DNA of 32,422 nucleotides from Verrucomicrobiales bacterium (lineage in GTDB: Bacteria; Verrucomicrobiota; Verrucomicrobiia; Limisphaerales; F1-12-MAGs170), in NCBI GenBank assembly GCA_005777315.1, contig SXMN01000174.1, positions 1-32,422 of the forward strand, in the 5' to 3' direction. The translations under genes and the position numbers were made by a program. Each line of letters begins with the position of its first letter. Position 1 is the first letter of the stretch. A model generated the notes under the pieces. The model did not search any database. It was not told where the DNA came from and saw only the letters and a program-made list of their open reading frames with translations. Of the stretch, positions 23,044-30,940 are shown piece after piece.

Positions 23044-25917
23044 TTACGGCTTGATGCGGTAGAACGCGGCACCAGCGCTGGCAGGCACGCTCACAGAGCC
23101 ACTGCCCGCGACATCGGTCCAAGGACCGGTGACGGAGTCACTCGACTGGATCGTACCGGTGAAATCGATCACGATGTTCGCGCCGCTGATCCTGACTCCC
23201 GTAATACTGCCACCACCACTGCCGCCTGCTTTACCACACGAGGCAGGGTCAAGTTCGCAAGGGTCTGCGAGACCCGAGACCACAGCGCCGTTTAGTGGCG
23301 CATAACCATTTGGTGGGAATTCTTCCGTGACCTGACTGGACGGGACTGCCGTCACTGCCAAGTTGTCGCCACCACCACCTTCAACCGCAAGTGAGTAGGT
23401 ATAGTAGCTCTTTCCTGCAACGAGTTTGACGGGAGCCGACCGGTTCTCACATGCATCCGGGCAACCTGGACGACGATCGGCTGAACGAAAGGCACGAACA
23501 GGGTTCCAAGTTGGCTCATTTGCGATCAAGACCGCGTTCGCCGGGTTTTCATCAGTGCTCAACCAGAGCTCGCCCGGATCATCAGTGGCGAGGAAGAATG
23601 TCCAGTCGCCGCTGGTTGGTGGTGTAAAGAATCCGCTCACACGTGTTCCGTAATTGTTGCGCACGTCGCCTGGGGGCGGAACTGTAGGTGTTCCTGCAGG
23701 ATACTCGTAGAGTTGCACGGTCTCCTTGATGTCAGGTGTGTTGGCTTGGTATGCAGGCCAATCTTTCAAGCCTTGGATCCCGCCGGCGACACCTAGGAAT
23801 AGTTCCGCAGTCATTGCACCTGGAACGACCTTCCATGAACTGAATTTGTAGGATTCGCCCGCTGGGCTCGCGTTTGCAGGGCTGGCCGTATCCTGAATCC
23901 CCGAGACGGTCAAGCTGTAGGTCTCGCCCTGAGGTTGCTTCGATGTGGTCAGTGTTACTCTGTCGGGACCATCCACAGAAACGCTGCTGACAGTCAGACC
24001 TTTGTCGAAGGAGTAGTTGGCTTTGTTCCCTGCACTTGCGGCAGTTACTGGTTCAGAAAAGACAACTGAGACTTGGGAGAAGTCTGAGCTTCCATTGACC
24101 TTCTTGAGGCCGGGACCGGTCTTGTCGGCGTTTACTGTCACTGTCACTTCATCGCTGAGCAGAGTGTTGCCAGGAGTGGTGATGCGCGCCTGGATTTTTG
24201 CACCATTGTCTGACAGCTTAAGCAGGCCGGTGGTGTAAGTATCGCCGCTGGCGACCGGTGTACCATTCCTGAGCCAGACGATCGCGAGAGGTCCCGGTGT
24301 CGCGGAGGCGGCGACGGTGAAGGTGGCTTTTTCATTCTCCGCCGTGGAGACTGATGAAGGCTGTTTGCTGATAGCCGGAACACCACCAGATGGAAGTGCT
24401 ACTGTTTCGAGAAACAATCCCGAGATTGGCTTCAATTGCCCCGCTGCGGTGGTGTCGCCAACTTTTCTCCAGGCAACCTGGCCGAAATCGCCGCCACCGC
24501 CTTCTTTGAAGATGTAGATCAAGGCGTAACGCTGACCGGCTTTGAGGTTGATCTCCGCAGAAGTTTCGGGGGCTCCGACTTCTTCGAAGCTCCCACAGCA
24601 TCCGGTTTCTTCGGCAATGGGTGCGTCCGTGCCAGGAACTGGGGCCTTGTCATTCGTGCTCAAGTAGAGCTGGGATGCATCATCGCTCCGGACGTGGAAC
24701 GTGTAATTCGCTGTTTCCGTCGGCACAATCCATCCACGGAATACACCGGCGTAATTCTCGTGACTGTTATCGGGATACGCAATCCGGCTATCGAGCGCAC
24801 TGGTGTAATAAGTCTCATCCACACCATTCGGCCACTTGGGATCATCCAACAAGCCTTGCACTGGAGTACCACTGATTCCTAGGTAGGATTCCATGGTGAT
24901 GAAACCCTTGGTGAGAACCCCTTCATTCACCACAGTCAATGTGGCTTCGGCGCTCTCGACCGTACCGAATGATGTGGTCACCACTGCCTTGATCTTCGCG
25001 CCATTGTCCGCGATGGTCACGGGGACACTGATCTTGGCTGAATTGCTGTCCGGCACGTTGGCACCGTTTTTCTTCCATTGAATGCTGGTCAACGTGACAC
25101 CGGGCGGCAAACCAGCGATTCCGATGGAGAAATTCGCCGATTTACCCGCAAGGAGAGCCACATTCTTGGGTTGTGCAAGAATTTGTGGCCCTGTGGGGAC
25201 GGTTAACGGTGAAAGGAGCGACCCAGGGATGGGTTTGTAGTCATTGTCAAACGGAGTATCGGATGTCAAACGGTAGGCCACGGCAAGGTTGTCGCCGCCG
25301 CCGCCTTCCTTCGAGATCGCTTCGATGTAGTACGCTTGACCGGCCTTTAGCGCGATCTTCTTGGATAGATTCTCGTTGCGCTCATCGGGCGTGCCTGCGT
25401 CTTTCTTGGTCCGCCGATCATCTGTGCCGAACGCGCGCTTGTCGTTCCAAGTAGGCTCGGACGCGAGCAAAACCTTGTTGGCCGGATCGTCATTGGTGCT
25501 CAAATACAAAGAACCTGGATCGTCACATGAGATGGCGAACTGATAATCGCCAGTCGTAGGTGGATAGAAATAGCCGGCAATAAGAGTGCCGAAATTCTCC
25601 AGATTGCCAGCGCTTCCGTCGTTAACGCCACCTTCGGAAGGGAGGCCTCCAAAGTCAGCGGGGTGGTTTGTTGGCTTGTCATCATTGCTTACAGAGTACC
25701 ATTCAAAACGGCCTGGGTACCAGACACCATCCGGGCTGTTTGAATACTTTGCATCGTTCACGAAGTTCAGTCCACCTGTGGTTGACTGATAGATGCTTGC
25801 TTTGATGTAGCCTGCCGGACTCGCTGGTGCAGCGGCCTCGGTGGAGACAGCCGACAAGAGTGCAAAGCCACTCGCAGTGGCCAGCATACTTGCGATTGTG
25901 GAGTGTTTAGGTTTCAT
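23044..25917 (-). CDS. Exported protein with three PA14-type and Ig-like domains
   Basis: A 957-residue exported protein. Signal peptide (IASMLATASGFALLSAVSTEAAA). Three PA14-type beta-barrels, each with GYFYPPTTGDYQFAISCDDPGSLYLSTNDDP-like and EGGGGD(N/F) motifs, at about 30-240, 340-510 and 695-870. Ig-like domains lie at about 245-335 (IQWKKNGANVPDSNSAKISV) and 515-600 (VWLRNGTPVASG). An SbsA-like Ig domain lies at about 600-690 (GPGLKKVNGSSDFSQVSVVFSEPV). The C-terminal module (ITGVRISGANIVIDFTGTIQ...TGPWTDV...FYRIKP) matches the 1009-residue neighbour. PA14 domains generally bind glycans. No catalytic residues are evident. An IS element separates the gene from the promoter-like region retained at 27320-27370, so current expression may be reduced or driven from the IS. 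Confidence 0.92.
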   Translation of the reverse strand: MKPKHSTIASMLATASGFALLSAVSTEAAAPASPAGYIKASIYQSTTGGLNFVNDAKYSNSPDGVWYPGRFEWYSVSNDDKPTNHPADFGGLPSEGGVNDGSAGNLENFGTLIAGYFYPPTTGDYQFAISCDDPGSLYLSTNDDPANKVLLASEPTWNDKRAFGTDDRRTKKDAGTPDERNENLSKKIALKAGQAYYIEAISKEGGGGDNLAVAYRLTSDTPFDNDYKPIPGSLLSPLTVPTGPQILAQPKNVALLAGKSANFSIGIAGLPPGVTLTSIQWKKNGANVPDSNSAKISVPVTIADNGAKIKAVVTTSFGTVESAEATLTVVNEGVLTKGFITMESYLGISGTPVQGLLDDPKWPNGVDETYYTSALDSRIAYPDNSHENYAGVFRGWIVPTETANYTFHVRSDDASQLYLSTNDKAPVPGTDAPIAEETGCCGSFEEVGAPETSAEINLKAGQRYALIYIFKEGGGGDFGQVAWRKVGDTTAAGQLKPISGLFLETVALPSGGVPAISKQPSSVSTAENEKATFTVAASATPGPLAIVWLRNGTPVASGDTYTTGLLKLSDNGAKIQARITTPGNTLLSDEVTVTVNADKTGPGLKKVNGSSDFSQVSVVFSEPVTAASAGNKANYSFDKGLTVSSVSVDGPDRVTLTTSKQPQGETYSLTVSGIQDTASPANASPAGESYKFSSWKVVPGAMTAELFLGVAGGIQGLKDWPAYQANTPDIKETVQLYEYPAGTPTVPPPGDVRNNYGTRVSGFFTPPTSGDWTFFLATDDPGELWLSTDENPANAVLIANEPTWNPVRAFRSADRRPGCPDACENRSAPVKLVAGKSYYTYSLAVEGGGGDNLAVTAVPSSQVTEEFPPNGYAPLNGAVVSGLADPCELDPASCGKAGGSGGGSITGVRISGANIVIDFTGTIQSSDSVTGPWTDVAGSGSVSVPASAGAAFYRIKP

Positions 25918-25934
25918 GTGAGATGTGTTTTTAT

Positions 25935-25943
25935 GTGAATCAG
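25935..25943. repeat. IS target-site duplication, left copy
   Basis: GTGAATCAG directly abuts the left terminal inverted repeat of the IS element and recurs at 27271-27279 beside the right end. A 9-bp duplication is within the range reported for IS4-family elements. Confidence 0.85.
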
Positions 25944-27270
25944 CACTGCTGTCCCGCTTAAAACGCCAGTAAACATTGATGGTCTAAGGGATCGGGTGAT
26001 GGTGGCGTGGGTGGTAATTGAGAAAGAGCCTGTGAAATGGGCATTTTCTCAAAAAGCGTGAGGCTCAAAATCTGTAGAATGGTGTAGAGGCTGGCATTCA
26101 AATGCAGACGTTTTTTCAAAATGGCGACGAGCAGATAAACGGCGATGGCGGTCCAGACTTGGGTGCGCACGGCGTTGGGGCTGGTGCCATAAAAGGCTTT
26201 GATACGCAGATGTTGCTTGATCCATTTGAAGAACAATTCGATCTGCCAGCGACCCCGATACAGTTGAGCGATGGTCAGTGCAGGGACGGTGAAGTTGTTG
26301 GTCAGGAAGACCAGCGCCTTGCCGGTTTGGGGATCGCGATAGCCGATGCGACGCAGCGGGACGGGATAATCGTGCTGGGCCTTCAAGCCGGTCAGCACGA
26401 CGGTCTGGTCGAAACGCAGGCCGGTGGTTTTGTCCACAGGCCGGGAGTAACGGCGGGCGCAACGGAAATTTTGCTTGGCCCGGGTGACGAAGAAAGCGCC
26501 GCACTGATGAATCCGATGCCAGCGGGCGAAGTCCAGGTAGCCGCGATCCATGATGTAAAACGAACCGGCATCCCAGACGAATTGGTCGAGGATGTTGACA
26601 TCATGCACAATGCCAGTGGAGACAATGATGACGGTGGGAAAGTTGCCTTGCAGGGTCAGCAGTGTGTGGAGTTTGATGGCGGCCTTGGCACGGCGGAAGG
26701 TGGCCCACGGAAAGAGCGAGAGGCAGAGGTCAATGGTGGTGGAATCCAGCGCATAAGCCGCGGCTTGGAGTTCAAAGCGGAACGGTTCATCGGCATAGAG
26801 CGTGGTGGCTTGCTGGATGAGGACTTGGGCGAAATCGGCAAAGATACGCCAGTCCCGCTTTTCGTTGGCCACCGCCAAAGTGTTGCGGGCAGTGGGTTGG
26901 CGGATGCCGGCGTGATAGAGCTTTGGGCCGAGGGCCGCCAGACAGGTTTCGATGTCGCGCAAGCTTTCGCGCCAGGTCAGTTGTGCAAACGCCAGCACGA
27001 GGAACTGTTCGTAGGTGGGCAGCTTGCGGACGCGGAAGTTGCCGTGGTAACGGGCGACACACTTGTCGAACTCGTATTTGGGCAGGCAGTCCAGGAGTTG
27101 GGCGAAGACGGTGCGACCTTCGTTCATGAGGTGAAAAACCGCTGGTTGGCGGTGGAACACCCTTGGGAAGCCGTCGGAGAATTGAAATCGAAAAATGACC
27201 GGACGATGAGAACACCCAGATTTTATAGGGCTGAAATCGTCGTCAGGAAAATCTTAACGGGACAGTAGTG
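25944..27270 (-). mobile_element. IS4-family insertion sequence, complete (1327 bp)
   Basis: Left end CACTGCTGTCCCGCTTAA and the inverted right end CACTACTGTCCCGTTAAG form imperfect terminal inverted repeats of about 17 bp. Both ends are bounded by the 9-bp direct repeat GTGAATCAG. One intact transposase gene fills the element. Intact ends, flanking duplication and open transposase point to a recent and possibly still mobile insertion. It interrupts the upstream region of the 957-residue PA14 gene, as the uninterrupted counterpart at 22175-22290 shows. Confidence 0.9.
25958..27127 (-). CDS. IS4-family transposase
   Basis: A 389-residue DDE transposase that cuts and rejoins IS ends. The N-terminus (MNEGRTVFAQLLDCLPKYEFDKCV) is the DUF4372-type region seen in one IS4 subgroup. 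The catalytic core shows the first Asp in YALDSTTIDLCLS, the second in FYIMDRGYLDF, and the Glu in the family's Y-x2-R-x3-E-x6-K signature (YRGRWQIELFFKWIK). The C-terminal LYTILQILSLTLFEKMPISQAL is also typical. The ATG at 27127 gives the N-terminus usual for close relatives; the frame also has an upstream GTG at 27160. Length is normal and no internal stop or frameshift is seen, so the enzyme is probably functional. It is read in the same direction as the PA14 gene behind it and ends 41 bp from that gene's start codon. Confidence 0.92.
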   Translation of the reverse strand: MNEGRTVFAQLLDCLPKYEFDKCVARYHGNFRVRKLPTYEQFLVLAFAQLTWRESLRDIETCLAALGPKLYHAGIRQPTARNTLAVANEKRDWRIFADFAQVLIQQATTLYADEPFRFELQAAAYALDSTTIDLCLSLFPWATFRRAKAAIKLHTLLTLQGNFPTVIIVSTGIVHDVNILDQFVWDAGSFYIMDRGYLDFARWHRIHQCGAFFVTRAKQNFRCARRYSRPVDKTTGLRFDQTVVLTGLKAQHDYPVPLRRIGYRDPQTGKALVFLTNNFTVPALTIAQLYRGRWQIELFFKWIKQHLRIKAFYGTSPNAVRTQVWTAIAVYLLVAILKKRLHLNASLYTILQILSLTLFEKMPISQALSQLPPTPPSPDPLDHQCLLAF

Positions 27271-27279
27271 GTGAATCAG
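27271..27279. repeat. IS target-site duplication, right copy
   Basis: GTGAATCAG immediately after the right inverted repeat; see the left copy at 25935-25943. Confidence 0.85.
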
Positions 27280-27319
27280 TTATCTTTTTGGTCTCTCTTC
27301 TTGGGAACACGAGTTGTAT

Positions 27320-27348
27320 CAATTAGGAAAGCCACTCGCGAGGGTCAA
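27320..27348 (-). promoter_or_regulatory. Candidate promoter of the 957-aa PA14 gene, now separated by the IS
   Basis: Minus strand TTGACC (27348-27343), 17-bp spacer, TAATTG (27325-27320). With the IS and one target copy removed in thought, it would lie about 67 nt from the ATG at 25917, close to the 56 nt seen for the paralogous gene. It may still transcribe into the transposase. Confidence 0.45.
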
Positions 27349-27355
27349 CAATAAT

Positions 27356-27370
27356 GTGGCGAATCGTCAC
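27356..27370. promoter_or_regulatory. 15-bp operator-like dyad, copy 2
   Basis: GTGGCGAATCGTCAC, identical in all 15 bases to 22266-22280 and again 7 bp from TTGACC. The bases between and around are less conserved, which suggests the dyad itself is under selection. Confidence 0.5.
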
Positions 27371-27377
27371 GTGGTTT

Positions 27378-27826
27378 TGACATTGCAGAATGCTGGCATC
27401 CTCATGCCGTGATCGGGCTTCGGAGGGTGTGGGATTAGGAAAGCAACGCTTGCGGGCGGCATTCGACACAATTTCGCTTCGTGTGATTGGGCATTTGCCG
27501 GCGATGAATGGGGAGCTTTGGAGTCGGCGTGTGTTACCGCTGCCGGAAAGGAGACGGCAATGGTCTGGTTGTACGACACCGTCCAGATGGTGGCGCGGAA
27601 AAGGACGAGTTTGCGAAATCATCTCGAATTGACCGGGCTTGACTGGCACAAATGTCGAGTCCGTAGCCGTGATTGTTCTTCAGAGGATGAATACAGGCTT
27701 GAAAACTGGAACGTCCAGGACCGTTGAGATCTCCCATAAAGGCGGCGTGGAGGTGGTGTATCGACCATGCGAATTGGCGCGGATTAAGGACTGGAACTGG
27801 TCCAACAGCTCAGCAACTCCGCTCCT
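27378..27826. other. 450-bp gene-free region upstream of the copper monooxygenase gene
   Basis: No convincing gene. Short frames exist, for example 27639-27830, which overlaps the next start by ATGA, but the predicted peptide lacks features. The stretch 27378-27620 contains small stems such as TGCCG/CGGCA near 27542-27560 and has the look of intergenic repeat sequence, though no second copy is in the window. The promoter for the gene at 27827 should lie in the right half; I cannot assign boxes. Confidence 0.35.
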
Positions 27827-29575
27827 ATGAGCCAAACTCTTCGATGCGAATTGACATTGAGGCGAGCCTTGGGCCTTGGAGCTTTCTTGATCTGTTTCGG
27901 TTGCCCGGTGGAGTTGATTTCCTTTGCGGCCGGGCCAACGTTCAACAAGGACATCGCGCCGATCATCTTCAAGCATTGCGCCCCCTGCCATCAGCCCCAG
28001 CAGCCAGGACCATTCAATCTCCTGGCCTATCCGGATGTTCAGAAACGGGCGAAGCAGATCGTGGATGTAACATCAAGGCGGTTGATGCCACCCTGGTTGC
28101 CGGAGGCTGGTTACGGAGATTTTCGGGAAGCTCGTCGGTTATCGGATGAGGAAATTCGAATAATTTCGGCATGGACGGACGGCGGCTGCGATCAAGGCAA
28201 CGAGCCTCTATCAGTCCAACCACCCATCTTCTCGGAGGGCTGGAAGTGGGGAGAACCCGATCTCGTGCTGACATTGACCGAGCCCTATCCCCTCGTCGAG
28301 TCGGGGCCCGATGTCTGGCGGTCATTCGTCATTCCGGCACCGATGCAGGCCATGCGTTACGTGCGGGCGATGGAGTTCCAACCAGGCAACAAAGCGATCC
28401 ATCATGCGGTCATCCGGATGGATCCCACACCGCATTCGCGGGAACGTGACCGGTCGGAGCCGGGGCTTGGGTTCGGAGGAATCACATTGCCGGAGACGGC
28501 CCGCCCACCCGCGGGTCACATGTTGAATTGGCTGCCGGGCCGGGTGGGTTACCGATCGCCGGAAGGCTTGGCGTGGCCGTTTGAAGCGGGAGCTGACGTA
28601 GTGGTACAGCTCCACATGCAGACGACTGGCAAGCCTGAGATCGTGGCGCCGAAAATCGGATTTTATTTCACGGACCGGGCGCCAACGAATCAACTGCTGG
28701 TGTTTCCATTGAGGGTAAGAACGCTGAATATTCCAGGCGGCGAATCGCGTTATATGGTCAGGGATTCATACACGCTGCCCATCGATGCGCGAGTGCTCTG
28801 GGTGAATCCGCACGCGCATTTTCTAGGACGAGAAATGAAGGGTTATGCGCGGCTGCCCGATCAATCGACGCGATGGCTCTTCTGGATCAAGCAATGGAAC
28901 TTCAACTGGCAGGACGATTACAGTTTTCGTGAGCCGGTGATGCTGCCGCGTGGCAGCGAGTTGTTCATGGAGTATGTTTTCGATAATTCGGAGGGCAACC
29001 ACTTCAATCCCACCCGTCCGCCGCGCCGGGTTCTATTTGGCGAACAGTCGGCGGATGAGATGGCAGAAATGTGGGTGCAGGTGCTCCCCAGGAACGCGGA
29101 GGATCGCGCCGTGTTTGAGCGGGATTTTCAAGGCAAGACAGTCCGCGAAATGGGCGATTACTACAAATACCGCCTGGGACTGAATCCGTCCGATGCGAAG
29201 GCGCACGCACGACTCGGTTTCGTCGCGGGCTCGCAAGGCCGTCCCGCTGATGCTGAGAAACATCTGCGCAAGGCGATCGAACTGGACCCCAAGGATGACG
29301 ACACTCGAATGCATGCGGGGTTGTTCTGGTTGAATGAGGGCCGGATGGCGGAGGCTGAAGCATCGCTCACTGAGGCGGTGAAACTGAACCCTGCGAATGA
29401 CACGGCGCTCGGGATCCTCGGTTACGTTCTCATGAAACAAGGGGATTTGTTCCGTGCGGAGGAGTGCCTGAATGCCTCACTCAGGCTGAATCCCAAAGGC
29501 CCGGGAGTGCGCGACAACCTCCGGAGGTTGGAGCAACTCAAGGCCCGGGCTCGCAAGCCAGGCGTGGGACGCTGA
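27827..29575 (+). CDS. Exported cytochrome c-copper monooxygenase-like-TPR fusion protein
   Basis: A 582-residue protein. A signal peptide (LGLGAFLICFGCPVELISFAAG) precedes a c-type heme segment (FNKDIAPIIFKHCAPCHQP, CxxCH at 51-55, MPPWLPE as probable distal Met loop). The middle resembles the C-terminal domain of Cu type II ascorbate-dependent monooxygenases, with candidate copper ligands H192-H193 (AIHHAVI), H263-M264 (QLHMQTTGK) and H329/H331 (NPHAHFLG). At least three tetratricopeptide repeats occupy about 445-570 (AKAHARLGFVAGSQGRPADAE and following). Heme plus copper suggests electron delivery to a copper site for oxidation or hydroxylation of an unknown substrate outside the cytoplasm. 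Related genes commonly occur near FG-GAP/ASPIC proteins in these phyla. A broken relative is at 22380-22705. No Shine-Dalgarno is evident. Domain calls are good; the reaction is not known. Confidence 0.92.
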   Translation: MSQTLRCELTLRRALGLGAFLICFGCPVELISFAAGPTFNKDIAPIIFKHCAPCHQPQQPGPFNLLAYPDVQKRAKQIVDVTSRRLMPPWLPEAGYGDFREARRLSDEEIRIISAWTDGGCDQGNEPLSVQPPIFSEGWKWGEPDLVLTLTEPYPLVESGPDVWRSFVIPAPMQAMRYVRAMEFQPGNKAIHHAVIRMDPTPHSRERDRSEPGLGFGGITLPETARPPAGHMLNWLPGRVGYRSPEGLAWPFEAGADVVVQLHMQTTGKPEIVAPKIGFYFTDRAPTNQLLVFPLRVRTLNIPGGESRYMVRDSYTLPIDARVLWVNPHAHFLGREMKGYARLPDQSTRWLFWIKQWNFNWQDDYSFREPVMLPRGSELFMEYVFDNSEGNHFNPTRPPRRVLFGEQSADEMAEMWVQVLPRNAEDRAVFERDFQGKTVREMGDYYKYRLGLNPSDAKAHARLGFVAGSQGRPADAEKHLRKAIELDPKDDDTRMHAGLFWLNEGRMAEAEASLTEAVKLNPANDTALGILGYVLMKQGDLFRAEECLNASLRLNPKGPGVRDNLRRLEQLKARARKPGVGR

Positions 29576-29890
29576 AACCAAGGGTGAGCCCTTCAAGCCA
29601 ACTCACAGCAATCCGAGGGTGGAAGGAAGTAGGGAACGATGTGCGCATAGCGCCGCACTATAGTGTGCCACTTTCAACAAGCGTCCAATCAATCCCAGAA
29701 GCCGCAGCTTTCGCAGCCGAAGGTGTCTGGCTATCCATGCCGTCAGGCTCGCCAACACTCGTTCCGCCGACCGTCGGCTTCTCGCGCAAATGTTGCAGTC
29801 TTCCTCCTCCCGCGTTCGTGCCTCGCATCTGCATGTGTGGCACTCGTCATCATCCGTAGTTTATCCCACAATCTGCTGAGCAGGCGGTGC
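29576..29890. other. Gene-free region between the copper protein and the kinase-enolase pair
   Basis: 315 bp with no recognisable product, although the kinase frame stays open backwards to 29663. GTGCCAC near 29663 and GTGGCAC near 29835 form a short inverted pair enclosing about 170 bp, which might mark a small non-autonomous repeat, but this is weak. The promoter for the kinase-enolase operon should be here; I do not see clear boxes. Confidence 0.35.
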
Positions 29891-30940
29891 ATGGAATCAG
29901 TTTACTACCGGGAGGTGGCCTGCGAATCTCCCAAGCAAATGCCGATGGATGCCCACACATTGCTTTGCCACCTCCGGGAATCCGGCCGGATAAGATCCTC
30001 GGATGCAGCAGTGATCCCGTTGACCGGTGGAGTATCGAGCGGAATCTGGCTGGTGACGGACGGCTCGAACCGATTCGTGGTGAAGCAGGCGTTGCCCAGG
30101 CTGAAGGTTGCGGCTGAATGGTTCGCCGATCCTGCGAGAAACCGGATCGAGCACGATTGCCTTGCCTACCTTGATCGAATCACCCCCGGAAGCGTGCCTC
30201 GCATCTTATTCCATGATGCAGAAGCCGGGCTGTTCGGAATGGAGTTCCTCGATGAAAGTTTTGCAAATTGGAAGACGGAATTATTGCGCGGAGCCGCCCG
30301 TGAAGAGGACGCCGCGCGGGCGGCGCAACTGACGGCGAGGATTCACCGCGCTTCGTGGAGCGATGCCGAAGTGCAATCAAGATTTCAGACGTGGCCAAAC
30401 TTCTTCGCGCTCCGGGTCGAACCTTACCTCCTGACCACCGGCTCGCGCCATCCGAAGCTCAGGCCCATGTTCGAGGAAGAGGCCGAGCGCTTGGGGCAAA
30501 CAACCCTGGCTTTGGTTCACGGCGATTTCAGTCCGAAGAACATTCTGCGCAGTCGTGAGCGGCTGGTCCTGCTGGATTGCGAGGTCGCGTGGTTCGGAGA
30601 TCCAGCCTTCGATGTTGCCTTCCTGTTGAATCATCTCTTTTTGAAAGCTCTCCATCTGCCGGCGTGGCGTGAGGATTTGCTTGGCTTGGCCTCCGTGTGC
30701 CGGTCTGAGTATCGCCGCGCTCTTGCTGACCGATTCGATGAAGGCTTGAACCTTCGGATTGGACGTTTGCTCCTGATGCTGATGCTGGCACGGATGGATG
30801 GCAAATCTCCTGTCGAATACATCACGGTGGAGCGGAATAAGTCATTGGTGCGCGATTTTGTGGGAACAATGCTACCTGCCAGTACGTTTGCTCTGGAAGA
30901 AATCGCCAGTGGCTGGCGAAGATCGTTGGCGACACTATGA
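29891..30940 (+). CDS. APH-fold small-molecule kinase (phosphotransferase family)
   Basis: A 349-residue member of the aminoglycoside phosphotransferase/choline kinase fold. Visible motifs: glycine-rich nucleotide loop LTGGVSSGIWLVT (about residues 44-56), lysine in NRFVVKQAL, the catalytic Brenner-type loop LVHGDFSPKNIL with catalytic Asp and Asn, and the metal-binding LLDCEVAWFGDPAFDVAFL. It should transfer the ATP gamma-phosphate to a hydroxyl on a small molecule. The family covers kinases of aminoglycosides, methylthioribose, homoserine, choline and hydroxy acids; the substrate cannot be read from sequence. Its stop overlaps the enolase start by 4 bp (ATGA), so the two are translationally coupled and probably act in sequence. 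The start is uncertain: ATG 29891, or ATG 29939 with GGAGGT 12 nt upstream, or ATG 29945. Antibiotic resistance is unlikely given the partner. Confidence 0.88.
   Translation: MESVYYREVACESPKQMPMDAHTLLCHLRESGRIRSSDAAVIPLTGGVSSGIWLVTDGSNRFVVKQALPRLKVAAEWFADPARNRIEHDCLAYLDRITPGSVPRILFHDAEAGLFGMEFLDESFANWKTELLRGAAREEDAARAAQLTARIHRASWSDAEVQSRFQTWPNFFALRVEPYLLTTGSRHPKLRPMFEEEAERLGQTTLALVHGDFSPKNILRSRERLVLLDCEVAWFGDPAFDVAFLLNHLFLKALHLPAWREDLLGLASVCRSEYRRALADRFDEGLNLRIGRLLLMLMLARMDGKSPVEYITVERNKSLVRDFVGTMLPASTFALEEIASGWRRSLATL

Larger units (their letters stand above)
22755..23211. repeat. Segmental duplication, copy B
   Basis: Counterpart of 18861-19310: truncated cytochrome-FG-GAP start, hairpin terminator, and the last ~165 bp of a PA14 gene, in the same order and orientation. 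The PA14 3' end is close to identical at DNA level although the rest of the two PA14 genes has diverged widely. Confidence 0.8.

Noticed and set aside
26102..27268. Long plus-strand open frame (388 codons) across the IS element
   Set aside because: It is entirely antisense to the intact transposase with DDE motifs and its product resembles nothing; it reflects the codon bias of the real gene.
27639..27830. 63-codon frame ending in an ATGA overlap with the copper monooxygenase start
   Set aside because: The overlap is suggestive of coupling, but the peptide has no recognisable feature and the start is not supported by a Shine-Dalgarno; a real short gene cannot be excluded.
29891..30940. Aminoglycoside resistance gene
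   Set aside because: The fold fits, but the coupling to an enolase-like gene and the lack of resistance-type context make a metabolic kinase far more likely.
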